NCBI RefSeq assembly: GCF_013426205.1
Contig: NC_089428.1
Coordinates: 372,001-436,000 of the forward strand
Length of the DNA: 64,000 nucleotides
DNA from: Metarhizium brunneum
Taxonomy: Eukaryota > Ascomycota > Sordariomycetes > Hypocreales > Clavicipitaceae
Reading direction: 5' to 3'
Shown here: one piece after another, positions 23,160 to 34,340 of the stretch
Layout: each line of letters begins with the position of its first letter
Numbering within the stretch: the first letter of the stretch is position 1
Position numbers and translations under genes: made by a program
Notes under the pieces: model-generated
Seen by the model: the letters and a program-made list of their open reading frames with translations, nothing else
Databases searched by the model: none
Told to the model about the DNA's origin: nothing

Positions 23160-24010
23160 CTGGAATATCCCCCAACATTTTTTTGTGTTTTCTCTTCATC
23201 TTCCACTCTCATCTATTTTTGTACTTTTTCTCGATTATCCACTCCAGTTCAAAGCCACCTCAATAATCCAGTTTGCAGGCTCTTCCTCTTTCCGCACTCC
23301 CTTATCTGCTTCACTTTCCTAGCCTTGCAGACTCCGTGTTCATCTCAAATTCCAAGCACCATATTTACACCGTGCTTACTTCCACCCAGCTTCTTAAATC
23401 CCATTGTCTCCATGATCCCCAAGAGAGTTTCGTGCTGCCTCGTGGCATCCTCCCGCGACTTCGGAGCGTTGGTCGTCATCTGGAATGTCGCCGAGTCATT
23501 GATGCTGAACACGCATTTGTAGCTCAATTCTGATCTTTCTATTTCACGTTCGATATATTCGACCATCCATTCGAGTGCGTATGTCGAGGTAATCGTAATA
23601 GTGAACTCGTCCAAATTGATAAGGTCAGACATCGTCTCTGTCTCTCTCCGTTTAACCTGTAACATAGAATATTAGCACTCTCACTGATACTATTACATAA
23701 TTCCAAAGTCGACTGTACTCTTGCTGCTACCCCAGGCAGGAAGATTTGTCTTAACGCCCCCCTCTTTATCTACTGCAGACATAAAAGTCTCAGCCCTTGT
23801 TCGTATTACACTTACCACAAGATGCTTCGTTGGTTTGATGACTTGGTAGTTGAGAGAGACAAGAAGTAGTTAGTGAACGCGTGTATGATAATGTCCAGCT
23901 GGACAGAGTCGGAAGAACTTAGTAGAGGTGTTTGGGAGATATGTTGTTAAACAAGAGATGATGGTTTTCCAGGTAGCTATGCCATCTGTCGAGGTAGGAT
24001 GGCCTTTATT
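23160..24010. repeat. Local duplication, copy B
   Basis: Partner of the segment at about 20580-21620. Retains the CT-rich 3' flank, the intron, the AAAGAGGGGGG-type exon start, the conserved GTAAGT and the upstream GCCATCTGTCG block, with many substitutions and length differences. Confidence 0.6.
23345..23782 (-). CDS. Small uncharacterised protein B (paralogue of the gene at 20.75 kb)
   Basis: The main open frame from 23656 to 23345 encodes about 103 residues: strand (DEFTITITST), helix (ALEWMVEYIEREIER), strand (YKCVFSINDSATFQM), helix, and a Gly/Lys-rich end. A short upstream exon begins at the ATG at 23782, as in copy A. The intron acceptor TTACAG at 23657-23662 is conserved. The donor that aligns with copy A leaves the exon in a different phase, so the join is unresolved and the copy may be defective at its 5' end. 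Family not recognised. Confidence 0.4.
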
Positions 24011-24288
24011 AAATAGTCCGCTGTCGATGGCTGTGCAAGCATAATTAAGACACTCTGTGCAACAAGAAAATATGCAAACAAGTAAAACAAAGATAGATTT
24101 ATCCTAATATTCACTGTCACATGCTTGTTTCACAGGCGCCAAGGGTAAGATCACCTCTGCCCATGATATCCCGACATACTGCGTGATACATGGTTAGTAA
24201 TTGTTCACTGTCCAAGAATATTTTAGAATCTTCTCAGCAATTTCGCAGTGCACCGTGAATGCAGTCCGTGAATGGCAGCCCCAACCGA

Positions 24289-24910
24289 TGTAACAAGGGC
24301 TTCGATTGAGGGCTTGTGAATAACTTCAATTCAATCCAATAATTGTATCTGGGCTCAAAAGGTACTTGAGAGAATCAATCTAAAACCCTGACCTAGGGCC
24401 CGTCAATATATATACATGATAATCCAGGCGTCTGTAACCTGACCCAGATGACTGAGGCATCTAGGTCATAGCTGCCTTAGGCCTTTGTTCTTGACCCCTG
24501 ACCTAGCTTTGTGGCACCTTTGTCGGCGGTCACTGTGACAAGGGCAGTGTAACTGGATTTGGAACGTAGTGTCTGGTTCAATGAAGGCCATGATGATCGA
24601 CCTGAGATTATTAAAAGTCCTTGGCTTTCTACGTGGCTTCAAGGGACAAATAGTCGTTATAAATATAACAAGTTCTAAGAACCTGTTTCCGGCCTCGTGA
24701 CCGTCTGCTTTTGTTATTATGATATGTAACCTTTGTTGGCCCGACGCCCTTTGTTGTGTGCCAGCGGTCCTTGCAGTACATATTGAAATACATAAATTAC
24801 TGCCAACCGTGTAGCAGTTACGATGAATTCTTTGTGCTGATGCAGCCGTGACCGCCCGCATCCTGCCCCTTGGACGTAATTCCGGCTTTGTGCTACCTTT
24901 CCGTATGACA
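24289..24910 (+). mobile_element. Solo LTR, family copy 3, split by a nested LTR
   Basis: Begins TGTAACAAGGGC and ends CTTTCCGTATGACA. It is flanked by ACCGA (24284-24288) and ACTGA (24911-24915), a 5-bp target duplication with one transition. It contains a TATATATAC core near 24411 and a block (GATGACTGAGGCATCTAGGTC type) shared with the copy at 38932-39232. Another LTR of the same family is inserted at 24534-24816, so the outer LTR is about 334 bp without the insert. Confidence 0.75.
24534..24816 (+). mobile_element. Solo LTR, family copy 4, nested in copy 3
   Basis: Begins TGTGACAAGGGC and ends CCGTGTAGCA. Flanks are GTCAC (24529-24533) and GTTAC (24817-24821), a 5-bp target duplication with one C-to-T difference. 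It resembles the two copies at 19.3-20.0 kb (AACCTTTGTTGGCCCGACGC block near 24728) more than its host LTR. Confidence 0.75.
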
Positions 24911-25123
24911 ACTGACGAACACGTCCCCTTTCAAACATTCTTGATCTTTCTGGCATCCAAAAATGGGCGGGATTTTTGTTTCAAAGATTTATTCAGCGAC
25001 CTACGGCAATATGATTTGCTGTGAACTTGGTGTGCCAGAGGATACAATCACAAATCATGTGATGAAGATGAGTCCAAATATATGAGCCAAGGGTAACAAA
25101 AGTTCACTTTGCCTACTGCATAT

Positions 25124-25468
25124 CTATTTTAAGACGAAAACTACACAAGTAGAAGTACCGTAATAAACTCGAGCCTGATATGCATCAAGGAGGCTAACTT
25201 GGTACTGCAAGCAACCGAACGGGCCATTTTTACATAGCTCGAAGAGCACCATGGTTGATTCACCGTGGCAGGTTAAAGGCATGTCACAACGCGTTGCAAT
25301 GAGAAGCCCCTTGTATTCTGTAGACGAGGCAGGCATCATCGAGGCTTGTGAGTTATCTCCAAGTCTGGTATGGAAAGCTTTCTTTGTGAAACTTGAAACT
25401 TCATTCTTGGCCGTCTTGTCGGCAATACAGTGCCGATTATAATCTAATGTGTGAGCTCTGCAGTCCAC
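25124..25468 (-). CDS. Possible terminal exon of a small protein, unrecognised
   Basis: An open minus frame of about 114 codons with mixed, non-repetitive composition and six cysteines. There is no convincing ATG at its start. An acceptor-like TTTCAG lies just upstream near 25484, so it may be the last exon of a gene whose first exon I cannot identify. No domain recognised. It could also be chance. Confidence 0.25.
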   Translation of the reverse strand: MDCRAHTLDYNRHCIADKTAKNEVSSFTKKAFHTRLGDNSQASMMPASSTEYKGLLIATRCDMPLTCHGESTMVLFELCKNGPFGCLQYQVSLLDAYQARVYYGTSTCVVFVLK

Positions 25469-25888
25469 ACCATCCCGAATACTGAAATCGAGCCGTAATG
25501 AAACATGATATCCGAGAACAGACCTTGGACAGACGGGGGATATGGCGTCTTGTCACCATTTCACTGAAAGCCACGATTTTATCGTTCCAGAACCATGACA
25601 GCCGTCAAATAATAGATGAGCTCCCTTTGCCGCCCGGGTATTTCGTATTTCCGACTCCTCTCTACAGGCCCCTGAACCGAGATTTGTCTCAGCCACCGTA
25701 TTTGGCTTCTCTCACTATAAGGCGCGGCTTACTCGACAACAGCACGATTGTTTGGCACAGCATTGACAAAATGAGACTGATGATTTCCTACATCAAGAGT
25801 AGATATTGTAATACTGCTACCTGCAAGCAAGCACAGGTATAACAATTGTTATTTGTCTTAAACGACGTAATCGTGGCAAATACACTCC

Positions 25889-26526
25889 CTAGCAAAAATA
25901 GCAACGCCTTTGCATTCGCATTCCAGTACAGGGAAAAAACCCAACAAGACATGATTGTTCTGGAGGGGGTAAAAAACCTGTACAAAGGCGTCGCGAGGAC
26001 CACATTCCATGGCTTAAAAGCATTTCATGGACTGAGCCCTGTGGGGAATATCCAGACAGGTTGGTTGAACCACGGTCAATTCTGCCTGGCAGTTCTGATG
26101 CCTGCGCGATATTAATACAGCGAATACCAAGCGTCCAGGGAATGTACCTACGCATAGAATTTACAATGGCTTGAGAGAAATCGAATCGAATGGGGATTTC
26201 CTGGCCTATAAACCTGTGTTAAAGGGCATGTTTTTTTTTGCAAAGGTTTCCGAAGGCTTACATGTGTGGTGAAAGATTTCTGCAGCGATCGTCGTTGATG
26301 GCCACCAGTGGTGGTCCCTGACAATGTCGCTGGCGATAGATGATTGCCTGCGTGATGTGAGACCACGAATGCCATTGTTGGCGAGGCCGAGAGAACCTAC
26401 CTTTGGCGACGTAGCGAAGTCGTCTTCAAAGTTGTCGTACTGGACCTCGTTGTAGAAACCGTCGTCGTACTGGGCAATAGCGCCGATAGCAGCAGATGCA
26501 AGAAGGAGCAAGTTTTTGAGATACAT
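25889..26526 (-). CDS. Small secreted cysteine-containing protein, three exons
   Basis: Minus-strand exons 26526-26401, 26347-26262 and 26213-25889; introns of 53 bp (GTAGGT...CGCAG) and 48 bp (GTAAGC...CACAG); 178 residues. Residues 1-19 form a clear signal peptide (MYLKNLLLLASAAIGAIAQ). An acidic Tyr/Asp-rich stretch follows (YDDGFYNEVQYDNFEDDF), then a domain with C51 and C64 and a C-terminal part with seven further cysteines. Both splices keep the frame open, and a TATAAAT box lies 115-121 bp upstream. Family not recognised. It resembles small secreted or effector-like fungal proteins in architecture only. The C-terminal third is less certain than the first two exons. Confidence 0.5.
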
Positions 26527-29115
26527 GATGATTATTGTTTTGCTTTAGAGCTTACGATTAGTATAGCAGTGAGAGAAATTAGAATTAATAGTGCAGATTC
26601 TACAAGATGTTACAAGCCAGAATTGGGAGATGAAGCAGGTATTTATACCTTTAAAGTCTCCCAACTGCAAGCGCCCAATAGCTTTCGTTTGATGGGGCGG
26701 CATGCATTATGGCTGGCATGTAAATTGCCAGATACCGCGTAGTGACTGGGTGCAAGTAGAGTAGGCTCGGCTACAAGTTGCAGCATACCTTCAATGCATG
26801 AGACTTTGGAAAAATCATCAAGATGCCAGGAATTGTAAGAATAATTTAATTGGTTACCTCCTGAGTTGGCGGGATAACTTAAAGTCTACTCACACAAGTC
26901 TCCAGATGAAACCTAATCCAACTGTAATTTTATGATTAACATTCCGAGTTGCCGGTTGGCTTGAACACTGTAAAGGACCATATGAACTCGAATCTATATG
27001 CTGTAGCCTTTTTGACTTCATCATGGTTTAGGTTTACAAAAGTTTTCTGCGGCGTGTTACACTCCGCGCTCCAAGGCTTAGTATTATGGGGCCAACATAA
27101 AGATGCCCCAAGGTTAAATCAAGCCATGCTGGGCATCTTGGTAAAACAATTTGACTGCCGACACGGGCTGTATTCGTGGCAAGGAGCTAAAAGCTTATCT
27201 TCCAGAGTGCCAAAAAAGTAGAGCAGCTGAGGCGGTAGATGGGCCATCTACAAGAAAAAAGCCCCTCTGCCTCTCCAGAAGAGTAATAGACAGCATTTTG
27301 CATTTCCCCTCACGGCTTGACTGCCGCCTCCTTCACGCGTTATCTCGACGCCCCGTTGCAAACCTACGCATCTAACCGAAAGTATCATAGTTTTAGCCAT
27401 GCAATTTTCGGCACCCGTTTGAGACATGAAAACACGAAATGGGACAAGGGGGAGACTGGCAGCGTCAAGACTATACTGAAACATTCATGCCATATTCCGT
27501 CAGTGGCGTTCCGCCAGGCCAGAGCTATCCGAGACATGTATGTGACTAGATACATACCAAACCAATAATTTTAGTATTGGAGAACAAGCTTCGGTGAATG
27601 TTTCAGACACGGCATGAACCAAGAAAAGCCGTCCTGTCTGTTTTGGATGAAACAGGACAGCCAGTCCCATTAAACCTCATCCCCGAGACGGAGACAACAG
27701 CGACATTTTGCTGAACCACCGCCAATTCATTTCGAGGCAACCACGATTGTGGAATGCGACTCCTGAGTTTTGTCACAAGGCTGTACGTAACAAATAGCCC
27801 TATACGTGTGAGATAATTGCAGCTAGACCAATGACGTAGACGGCTTTGTCGCACCGGGCGGATTAAATTTCCGCAAACAATCAACCTATTCGGTACGTAC
27901 TCCACATTGTCGGGTCACAAAACATGCCTAGGTGTAAAGCAAGTCGAGTTTAAGTTGGGAGTTTCCGACGGAGCCGGGCATCGAAGCACGTATTCAGTGT
28001 ACCTCGATCCATCTTATATGCTTTTACGTATATACGTACTGTTCGGCTCAGGAATGCATTTGTGGCAAAGGGCAAAACAATTGAGTTTAAGCACCCCCGA
28101 CGAACCTTTTCCTGGGAAACAATTGAGTTGAGGCATTCCCGATGAACCTTTTCCTGGGAACCCTCACTAGGAACTAGTAATAACCCCGTAGTGTGACTTG
28201 GCCCAAAGCGAGCAGCCAACATCTGCATTTGCTGGCGTAGCTCAAATGGAATCTGAATCGCACAAGCCGTCTACTAGTGGCAACACCGCGATGTGCATCA
28301 CACAACATGAAAGTCGGGATAACTGGATTGCGATTGGGTAGAAGCTGTCCCGTGAATAAAGCGACGGGAGTCTTAATTTCCTACATGGGGAGCGGGAAAA
28401 TGTATTACAAAAGAAAGGCGTATAAGAAACAAATAAGTCAGGATACTGCCTCCCTGGCGAGTACCAGTATACCGTGCTTGCCTAGACTGAGCGACTCGAG
28501 ATTTTGGGATGGCATTTGAAATGTCCATGCGATAAAATGCAACAAGGGCTTTGACTGTACGGCGTTGCAATTGCCTATATTGCGTATCACGCAATGAAGC
28601 TCTTATAAACGGTATATACCGTCCAACGCAACAACTGATTTAAGCTTAATACGATACTAGTATTTGCATTATCTAGCCTGTTTGGTGGAGCACGAATCTC
28701 ATATAGCTACTAGTTATAGCTTTCTATTATTTCCTTTTTCCGCACCACTGACACCTATGCTACTTAAAAGATAAAAGGAGGCTCTCTCAAGTTAGTACAA
28801 GAATTTCAGCAAGCTTGTCGAGGAAGTAACTCACCCTTGACTTAACAACGTTCCACTTGTCACCGATGGGTGCGGCTAACCCGCTCCAAATCTCTCAGGT
28901 CAGAGTAGGACCTTGATCTTCACATTGCTTCCTACGCTCTGCTTCGTTAAGCCCAAGTATGCTGCGCTAGTTAATGATGTTTGATGGACTCAGACAGAAG
29001 GATGGAAATACGGGTGACACACCTTGCTTCCTCATGGAGAAGAATTTCAAAACAAAATACTGATCCATTCAGCCAATTGTACCGAGCAACTGTAGCAGTT
29101 TGTCTTGTCTCCGCC
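26527..29115. other. Long intergenic region
   Basis: Apart from the TATA box just described, about 2.5 kb without a supported gene. A short duplicated phrase (TTTTCCTGGGAA with its neighbours) occurs near 28110 and 28150. Other frames are short and domain-free. Confidence 0.4.
26641..26647 (-). promoter_or_regulatory. TATA box of the secreted protein gene at 26.5 kb
   Basis: TATAAAT on the minus strand, 115-121 bp upstream of the ATG at 26526. Confidence 0.45.
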
Positions 29116-29368
29116 TGCGACAAGGGTTCACCATTGAAGGCTTGTAGCCAAGGGCTAGATTCAAAGATAATCGAGTAGGGTATCAAAGGCCCTTGGTTTT
29201 CCAAGAGGAAGAGAGGGACAAGTGACCATTACATATACAAGAAGGGAACAGCCGTGCCTAGGGCTTGTGCTCGGGCACGTGTTCAATCTGTGTAACCTCT
29301 AGGTCCATTATCGGTGAGGCCTGTTTGTTAGGCGTCGAAGTTGTCAATTGGGCCCTTTCCGTGTAACA
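29116..29368 (+). mobile_element. Solo LTR, family copy 5
   Basis: Begins TGCGACAAGGG, contains ATCAAAGGCCCTTGGTTTTCC and a CATATAC core, and ends CTTTCCGTGTAACA, the family terminus. Flanks CCGCC and CGAAT do not match, so the 5' boundary or the duplication is not confirmed. It ends about 140 bp upstream of the MYND gene. Confidence 0.6.
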
Positions 29369-29506
29369 CGAATAAACAGCATAAAGGCGCAAACAAGCCT
29401 GCCAAGTCACATATGTATGCCCCCTTGTTTATGGGCGGCCAACAGCTCCGCAGCCAGAAAATTCTTTACCAGACATGACATCAGAGAGTTGCAACCCCAA
29501 TATTGA

Positions 29507-30742
29507 ATGGATAGCGAATTATGCACCATCTGTGGCGCACCCGCTGGGTTCTGCGCGAGATGCAAGTCGGCAGCATACTGCTCTCTCGAATGCCAGCACA
29601 CCGACTGGGAAGTGCACCGCCTGCTATACAAGAAATATAGCCACAAAGCCGACGCCAACTTCCAATGTCGTCCGTCGCCGCGCCATCGCCTTGTCATCTT
29701 CTTTCCCATGAAGCCCAAAGACCCAACAAAACAGAGTTCTTCTGTAACGAAGCCAACGTTGCGTTGGATCGATACGAAAGTGGTCAAACGCCAACTTGCC
29801 GAATATTTTTATCCCGATCTTGGCAAGCTGCTTAGCATCGCTGAGTACAATGGCGTTATTAGGCCCCTACTGAAGCGTATCCGGGGCAACGCCCTTCGAG
29901 GAAGGGAGACGAACAAAGACACCATCGATATATGGCATCTAGATCCAGACATCATAAAGGGCGTAGTTGACAGCGAGTCCCTCCATGGTTCCCCGTCCCC
30001 TCTTGGCGATACTTGGGCAGAAACGGTATGGAAGGGCCCGATCGTTCTCACCATGAGAGAAGGAAACAGTTATGACCTTCCTCTCGTCAAGGACGTTGAT
30101 CTCGTGGCATACCGAGACGCCCTCGACTTCCTGGGCTACTACCGAGTTGGTCAAGGAAGCGTGATTGACGACTTCGGCAAGAAGACAGTCTTTGCGCAGA
30201 AGATTCTGCAGCTGCGAGCCGGCAAGATGATGGGCTGGCGTCTCAACTGCGAAGCTGACCAAGTTGACAGGGGGGAACTCGCCGCGGTCCTGGTTTCCGT
30301 CCCGAGGGCACACCCGCTGGCCCTCCACGCCGATGATCCCCTTCAGATTCCCCAACTGTTGGATTTTCAGTGGATTGTAAAGCGTTACCCGCAAGGCAGC
30401 AGAGAACGCGGTTTGCCGCCGAGCCAACTGGAGAACCGCCTGGCCCGGCTGCTGTTGACACGAATTATGGTCAGGGATGAAAAGTGGACTAGGTGCCGAG
30501 ACTGCTGGAAAGATCCGGCTATTGGATCGATGCTTCTTGTCGAGAGGTATCGTGGCGAGATTAAGCAGGATGTACTCATGGCTATTTGTAGGCTCATTGA
30601 GGAAAAGGTCCTGCCGCTAATGACGGATGAGCGAGCTGTGCAGCCAGGCGCGGCGGAGGAGCTGGCCGGTTTTATTATAAGAGAAGGGGAAAATCTACTA
30701 GCAGGAATACAGGCAGACGACATGAAAGTTGACAGTACTTGA
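29507..30742 (+). CDS. MYND zinc-finger protein
   Basis: Single-exon protein of 411 residues. The N-terminal MYND finger uses C6, C9, C16, C19, C25, C29 with the following His/His-Cys-type residues (CTICGAPAGFCARCKSAAYC), a protein-interaction zinc domain. The rest is a fungal-specific region without an obvious catalytic motif: an acidic/hydrophobic segment around DIDIWHLDPDIIKG type sequence and a C-terminal helical part with KWTRCRDCWKD. No SET motifs are visible, so it is not a SET-MYND methyltransferase. Proteins with this layout are common and uncharacterised in Pezizomycotina. The start is the first ATG; the LTR ending at 29368 lies within its probable promoter. Confidence 0.75.
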   Translation: MDSELCTICGAPAGFCARCKSAAYCSLECQHTDWEVHRLLYKKYSHKADANFQCRPSPRHRLVIFFPMKPKDPTKQSSSVTKPTLRWIDTKVVKRQLAEYFYPDLGKLLSIAEYNGVIRPLLKRIRGNALRGRETNKDTIDIWHLDPDIIKGVVDSESLHGSPSPLGDTWAETVWKGPIVLTMREGNSYDLPLVKDVDLVAYRDALDFLGYYRVGQGSVIDDFGKKTVFAQKILQLRAGKMMGWRLNCEADQVDRGELAAVLVSVPRAHPLALHADDPLQIPQLLDFQWIVKRYPQGSRERGLPPSQLENRLARLLLTRIMVRDEKWTRCRDCWKDPAIGSMLLVERYRGEIKQDVLMAICRLIEEKVLPLMTDERAVQPGAAEELAGFIIREGENLLAGIQADDMKVDST

Positions 30743-31270
30743 GTGCGCTCTGCGTTCTCTTGCTTTTTCCCTTCCTCATCTGGCCCAACGACTGGAATAA
30801 CATGCCCAGCTCGGGCGAAATGAACGGCCGTTTCAGAATACCCCTATTTTACTTGGTCTAATCTATAATGGGAATATAAAAAAACCTCGTTTATAAACAT
30901 CACGGCAGTTTTTGTATTAAGCGAACAAGTCAATGTGTGAGAATCCCCATGTTTTACCCCCCCGGGGCCCCATTCACATTGTGCCATGGCATCGATTCAC
31001 GGCCATTCACTGCAGACTCGGTCACGAACGAATAAAGCAGAGATTTTAATTGATATATAAACTCGACTCGCAACTAGTAGCCCCTGCGACTGTCAAGTAT
31101 ATACAATTTTAAATCACCCAAGTTCCGTTGGCAGTTGCGATCAGAGTGCTGATGGCTTCCGCGCCCCTCGACGTGTCTGGCAATACGGCTTTGCAAAGAA
31201 TGTCCAGGTCCATGTCCTTGCTAGCATGTCCACGACTTGATAGCCATGCGTGGCTGCTCCATGCTCGTAC
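30743..31270. other. Convergent intergenic region
   Basis: Spacer between the plus-strand MYND gene and the minus-strand secreted protein gene. AT-rich parts near 30860-30930. No gene seen. Confidence 0.4.
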
Positions 31271-32730
31271 TTAACCTTGCGTATTCTTCTTAACAAAGTC
31301 TGCCAAACAATCTCTGACATTGGGAATGTAATCGGCTGCACGCCCGTGGACCTCGCGGCTGCTGGGTTTTGCCTCGTCGATGCGATTTGCTATAAAGCCC
31401 TCGCTCTTGCTCTGGCCCAACTTCTCGAGAAAAGCGGGCATTCCGTCCTGAAGAATTTCCACCTTGACGCCGTCGTACGCGGGTGGCTCCTCTTCGAGGC
31501 TGTTGTTGTCGAGCTCGGCCTCGGCTCTCTTGGACTTGGACTCGGTGTCGGGGCGCGTCTCCATACAGCCCTCGGGCTCGGGCAAGTCGTCGCGATTATG
31601 CCATTTTCCGTCTCCGCCATCCGTGGAAGAAATATAAAAGCGATTAGGGGCATCCAGGACCACTTGCGCTCAAGGCTGCAGACTAGATCCCCCGCCTTGG
31701 AATTCACCCATTTACGTGCCTTGGGGACGCTGGTCACCTCAATCTTCTTGGCGTTGGGATCCGGGTACTTCTCAATAATGTTTGCGATGGCGCTGATGGG
31801 TGTTCCATGCTCGTCTCGCAGCGTGTACGAAAAGCTGCAGTTGTCCTGGTACCTGGGGATTACGCCCTCGGTTATGTGCATCTTGATGCCCTCCAAATCG
31901 GGGCCATATCCGGTCTGCCCAAGAATAAACTCGTAAAAATTGTTGGCAATCTTATCGGCGGGTGAACAAGACCGGAGAAGCCCAAGACTGTACAAGTTGC
32001 CCTTGCCTGTCTCACCCCTGCCGCACGTCTCATTGTAATAGGGCGTCAGGAAGCAGCTTCCTGTGATGGTCCTGATGTAAGTCCAGGTTACAACCCTGCA
32101 GATGCTCCATGCTGGACACGTATACGGCCTATCAACCTTGACTGAGACTTCCTCTTGTTTTGACAACTCAGCATTTTGGCCTTCTGTCATACGCTGATTA
32201 CCATAAACGGTTGTCCCAAGAGACGCTGAGAAGGGGCCATAACCGACTGAAACTTCAGCTGTAACAGATTGGCCGGTCTCTTTAGATGACTCCTTATTCC
32301 ATCCGAGCCGGTAACTATTGGTTTTAACCGTAGATGTACTGATTGTCATGGGCTCTTCATTCTCTCCGGTAACCACATCATCACCGTTGGGATGAGGGTT
32401 AACATCAAGAGACGATTGCCATCCCGTTTCTTTAATCGAGTTGCGCACAAATAGGCATTTGCGATCGAATTCCGGTATTTCCGCAGAATTTAACAAGTCA
32501 ACTCCGCCTTTCGAAGCACTCATTTGGCCCTCTGAGAAAGGGAATACCTTGCCCAGATGGCTCATAGTGCTCTTCATATGAGCTTGAACTTTAGGAGAAT
32601 CGCGGATAATTTCAGCCAAGTTGATGTCGCCGGTATTCTGCGTATTCTGCCGAGGAACAGCAGAACCGTACACGGCGGCAGACAAGGGCAGTGTTGCCCA
32701 GAGCATCGCGTTCACCACGGTCAACACCAT
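31271..32730 (-). pseudogene. Secreted aerolysin-like protein gene, reading frame broken
   Basis: The minus frame from the ATG at 32730 begins with a signal peptide (VLTVVNAMLWATLPLSAAVYG). The middle has the alternating Ser/Thr and aliphatic beta-strand pattern of aerolysin-type beta-pore-forming proteins, with a Ser/Thr-rich hairpin-like stretch (about residues 130-215) followed by a CPAWS-type turn and further strands. Around 31665-31700 the natural-looking sequence moves to another minus frame, which starts after an in-frame TGA at 31670-31672 and continues to 31271. No GT-AG or GC-AG intron I tested joins the two frames. The second part is acidic and contains a PPAY motif (31475-31486). 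The fold assignment is by pattern only. It is either a broken gene, a sequence error or an unusual splice. It is divergent from the deaminase-like gene at 34341. Confidence 0.45.
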
Positions 32731-34340
32731 AGTTTTCTCGGCCAAAAAAGGCGGTTGTACAAGTAACAAGAATTGTGAATCCCAAAGAATAAAATGAAAA
32801 GGAGAGTAGATTGGTCGGTTCTTGCTGGACACGGATTAAGTGTTGCCTTTTGGAAAGTTCAAGGGCGACAAGCTTGGATATAAATACTCGTCTGAGCTGA
32901 TTTACACGTCTCGATTCTGATGCACCGACGAGCTGGTCTGCATAATGACCACGAGCGAGCGAGTAATTCCATGCATTGAGAAAAATGACACGCTTGTTTT
33001 CTTGGCGGTCCGCACTCCTGCGCCAGGCATAATTCTCGTCCCTGACCAATATTCCCATGAGCTGATGAGACGACATTGGCCTGTTATTTGGTGCGAGTAG
33101 CCTCGACTGATGGCCAATATTCACCATGACGCTTTTGACCCAACTACACGAGGAATACGAATCAGGCATTGATGAGCTGACCCGCGCGATAACAAGGAGA
33201 GGGTTTAGAGACGGCGATATTTGCGGACTTGACCATGCACTGGCCTTTGCTTTTTGTCAAAGGGCGTAAATGACATCAATGTCTTGGTGTTTTGGGATAT
33301 TGAGTCATGTCATGAATTTCACCGTTGTCGAAAAAACCAGCTCACTCTCCAGCGGCCACGCGGCTACACCTCGTAGCGTCATTGAGCGCCTTCCCGCTTG
33401 TAGTCGGGAGCATTAATTAATTTTCAATAACCTTGCAGAAAGTGCCGAGATTCCCCAAAACCCCGGTTCGCAATGTTTCGCGCTAGCTAGGGCTGCCGAA
33501 TTGCCGGGATATCTTGACGTTTTAGCGTGGGATAAGATTCAGACTCATAATTACTTCGACAGCCTCCAACTTGGAGTCACAGATAATCCCAATACCTGGA
33601 ACGGAAGAAACTTAAAATCAGTCCATCCGGTGGCATTGATCACCTGCATGTTTTTAAAGAAGAGGCACCTGGGGCGTAAATTCCCACTCGTCTCGCTTGA
33701 ATGGCGAGAACACATTTTCGTCGTCAAATGATAGAACCTTTTAGCTTATTTTATTGTATAATAACACCGAGCGGCCTTGAAAACAAAGACTCGAATTGAT
33801 AAACATTCTCATGTTGAAAAAAAATGGCATTCATATTTTCTTGGTATTCCCCACAGCCAAGCATTGATATTGCCATGGGTTCATGCGAGGACGCCTGTCC
33901 TTTTATCAATTGGTCTTAATTAATATCCAATTTTCCCCACGTGCTAGCTGTATTTCTATTAATATTACCATCCAGGTACAGTCTCAGCCACGACTTGCAT
34001 TCATGCTCTATGCGCCTACATCACGCCACTATCCCGGCTTTAAGACAACGTAGCAAGTCCCGAACAACTCGGCTGTAAAACTGCCGGTCGGTATTCCCGG
34101 CTGAGGATCATGTTCAGACGACAAAGAAGAATTAAGCTCTATTATGATGCGAGTACTTAAAGCCTTGTTTCCGCTGGTCCCATCTCTAAAATCAAATTAC
34201 GGCCTTTAAGGTTCTGAGCTTTTTACAAGCAAGGAAAAAAAAATTCCACCTACTTTCATCTAAACATCTTTACAAGTACCTTGTCTATCCTTTTTTCTTT
34301 ACGTTTTTTTTAAAGTCTTATACAACAACACTCCAAAGTC
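32731..34340. other. Divergent intergenic region between the two PPxY secreted genes
   Basis: About 1.6 kb shared upstream region. No supported gene. The 140 bp before 34341 are CT- and T-rich, usual for a fungal promoter and leader. A TATAAATA string lies near 32878. Confidence 0.4.
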
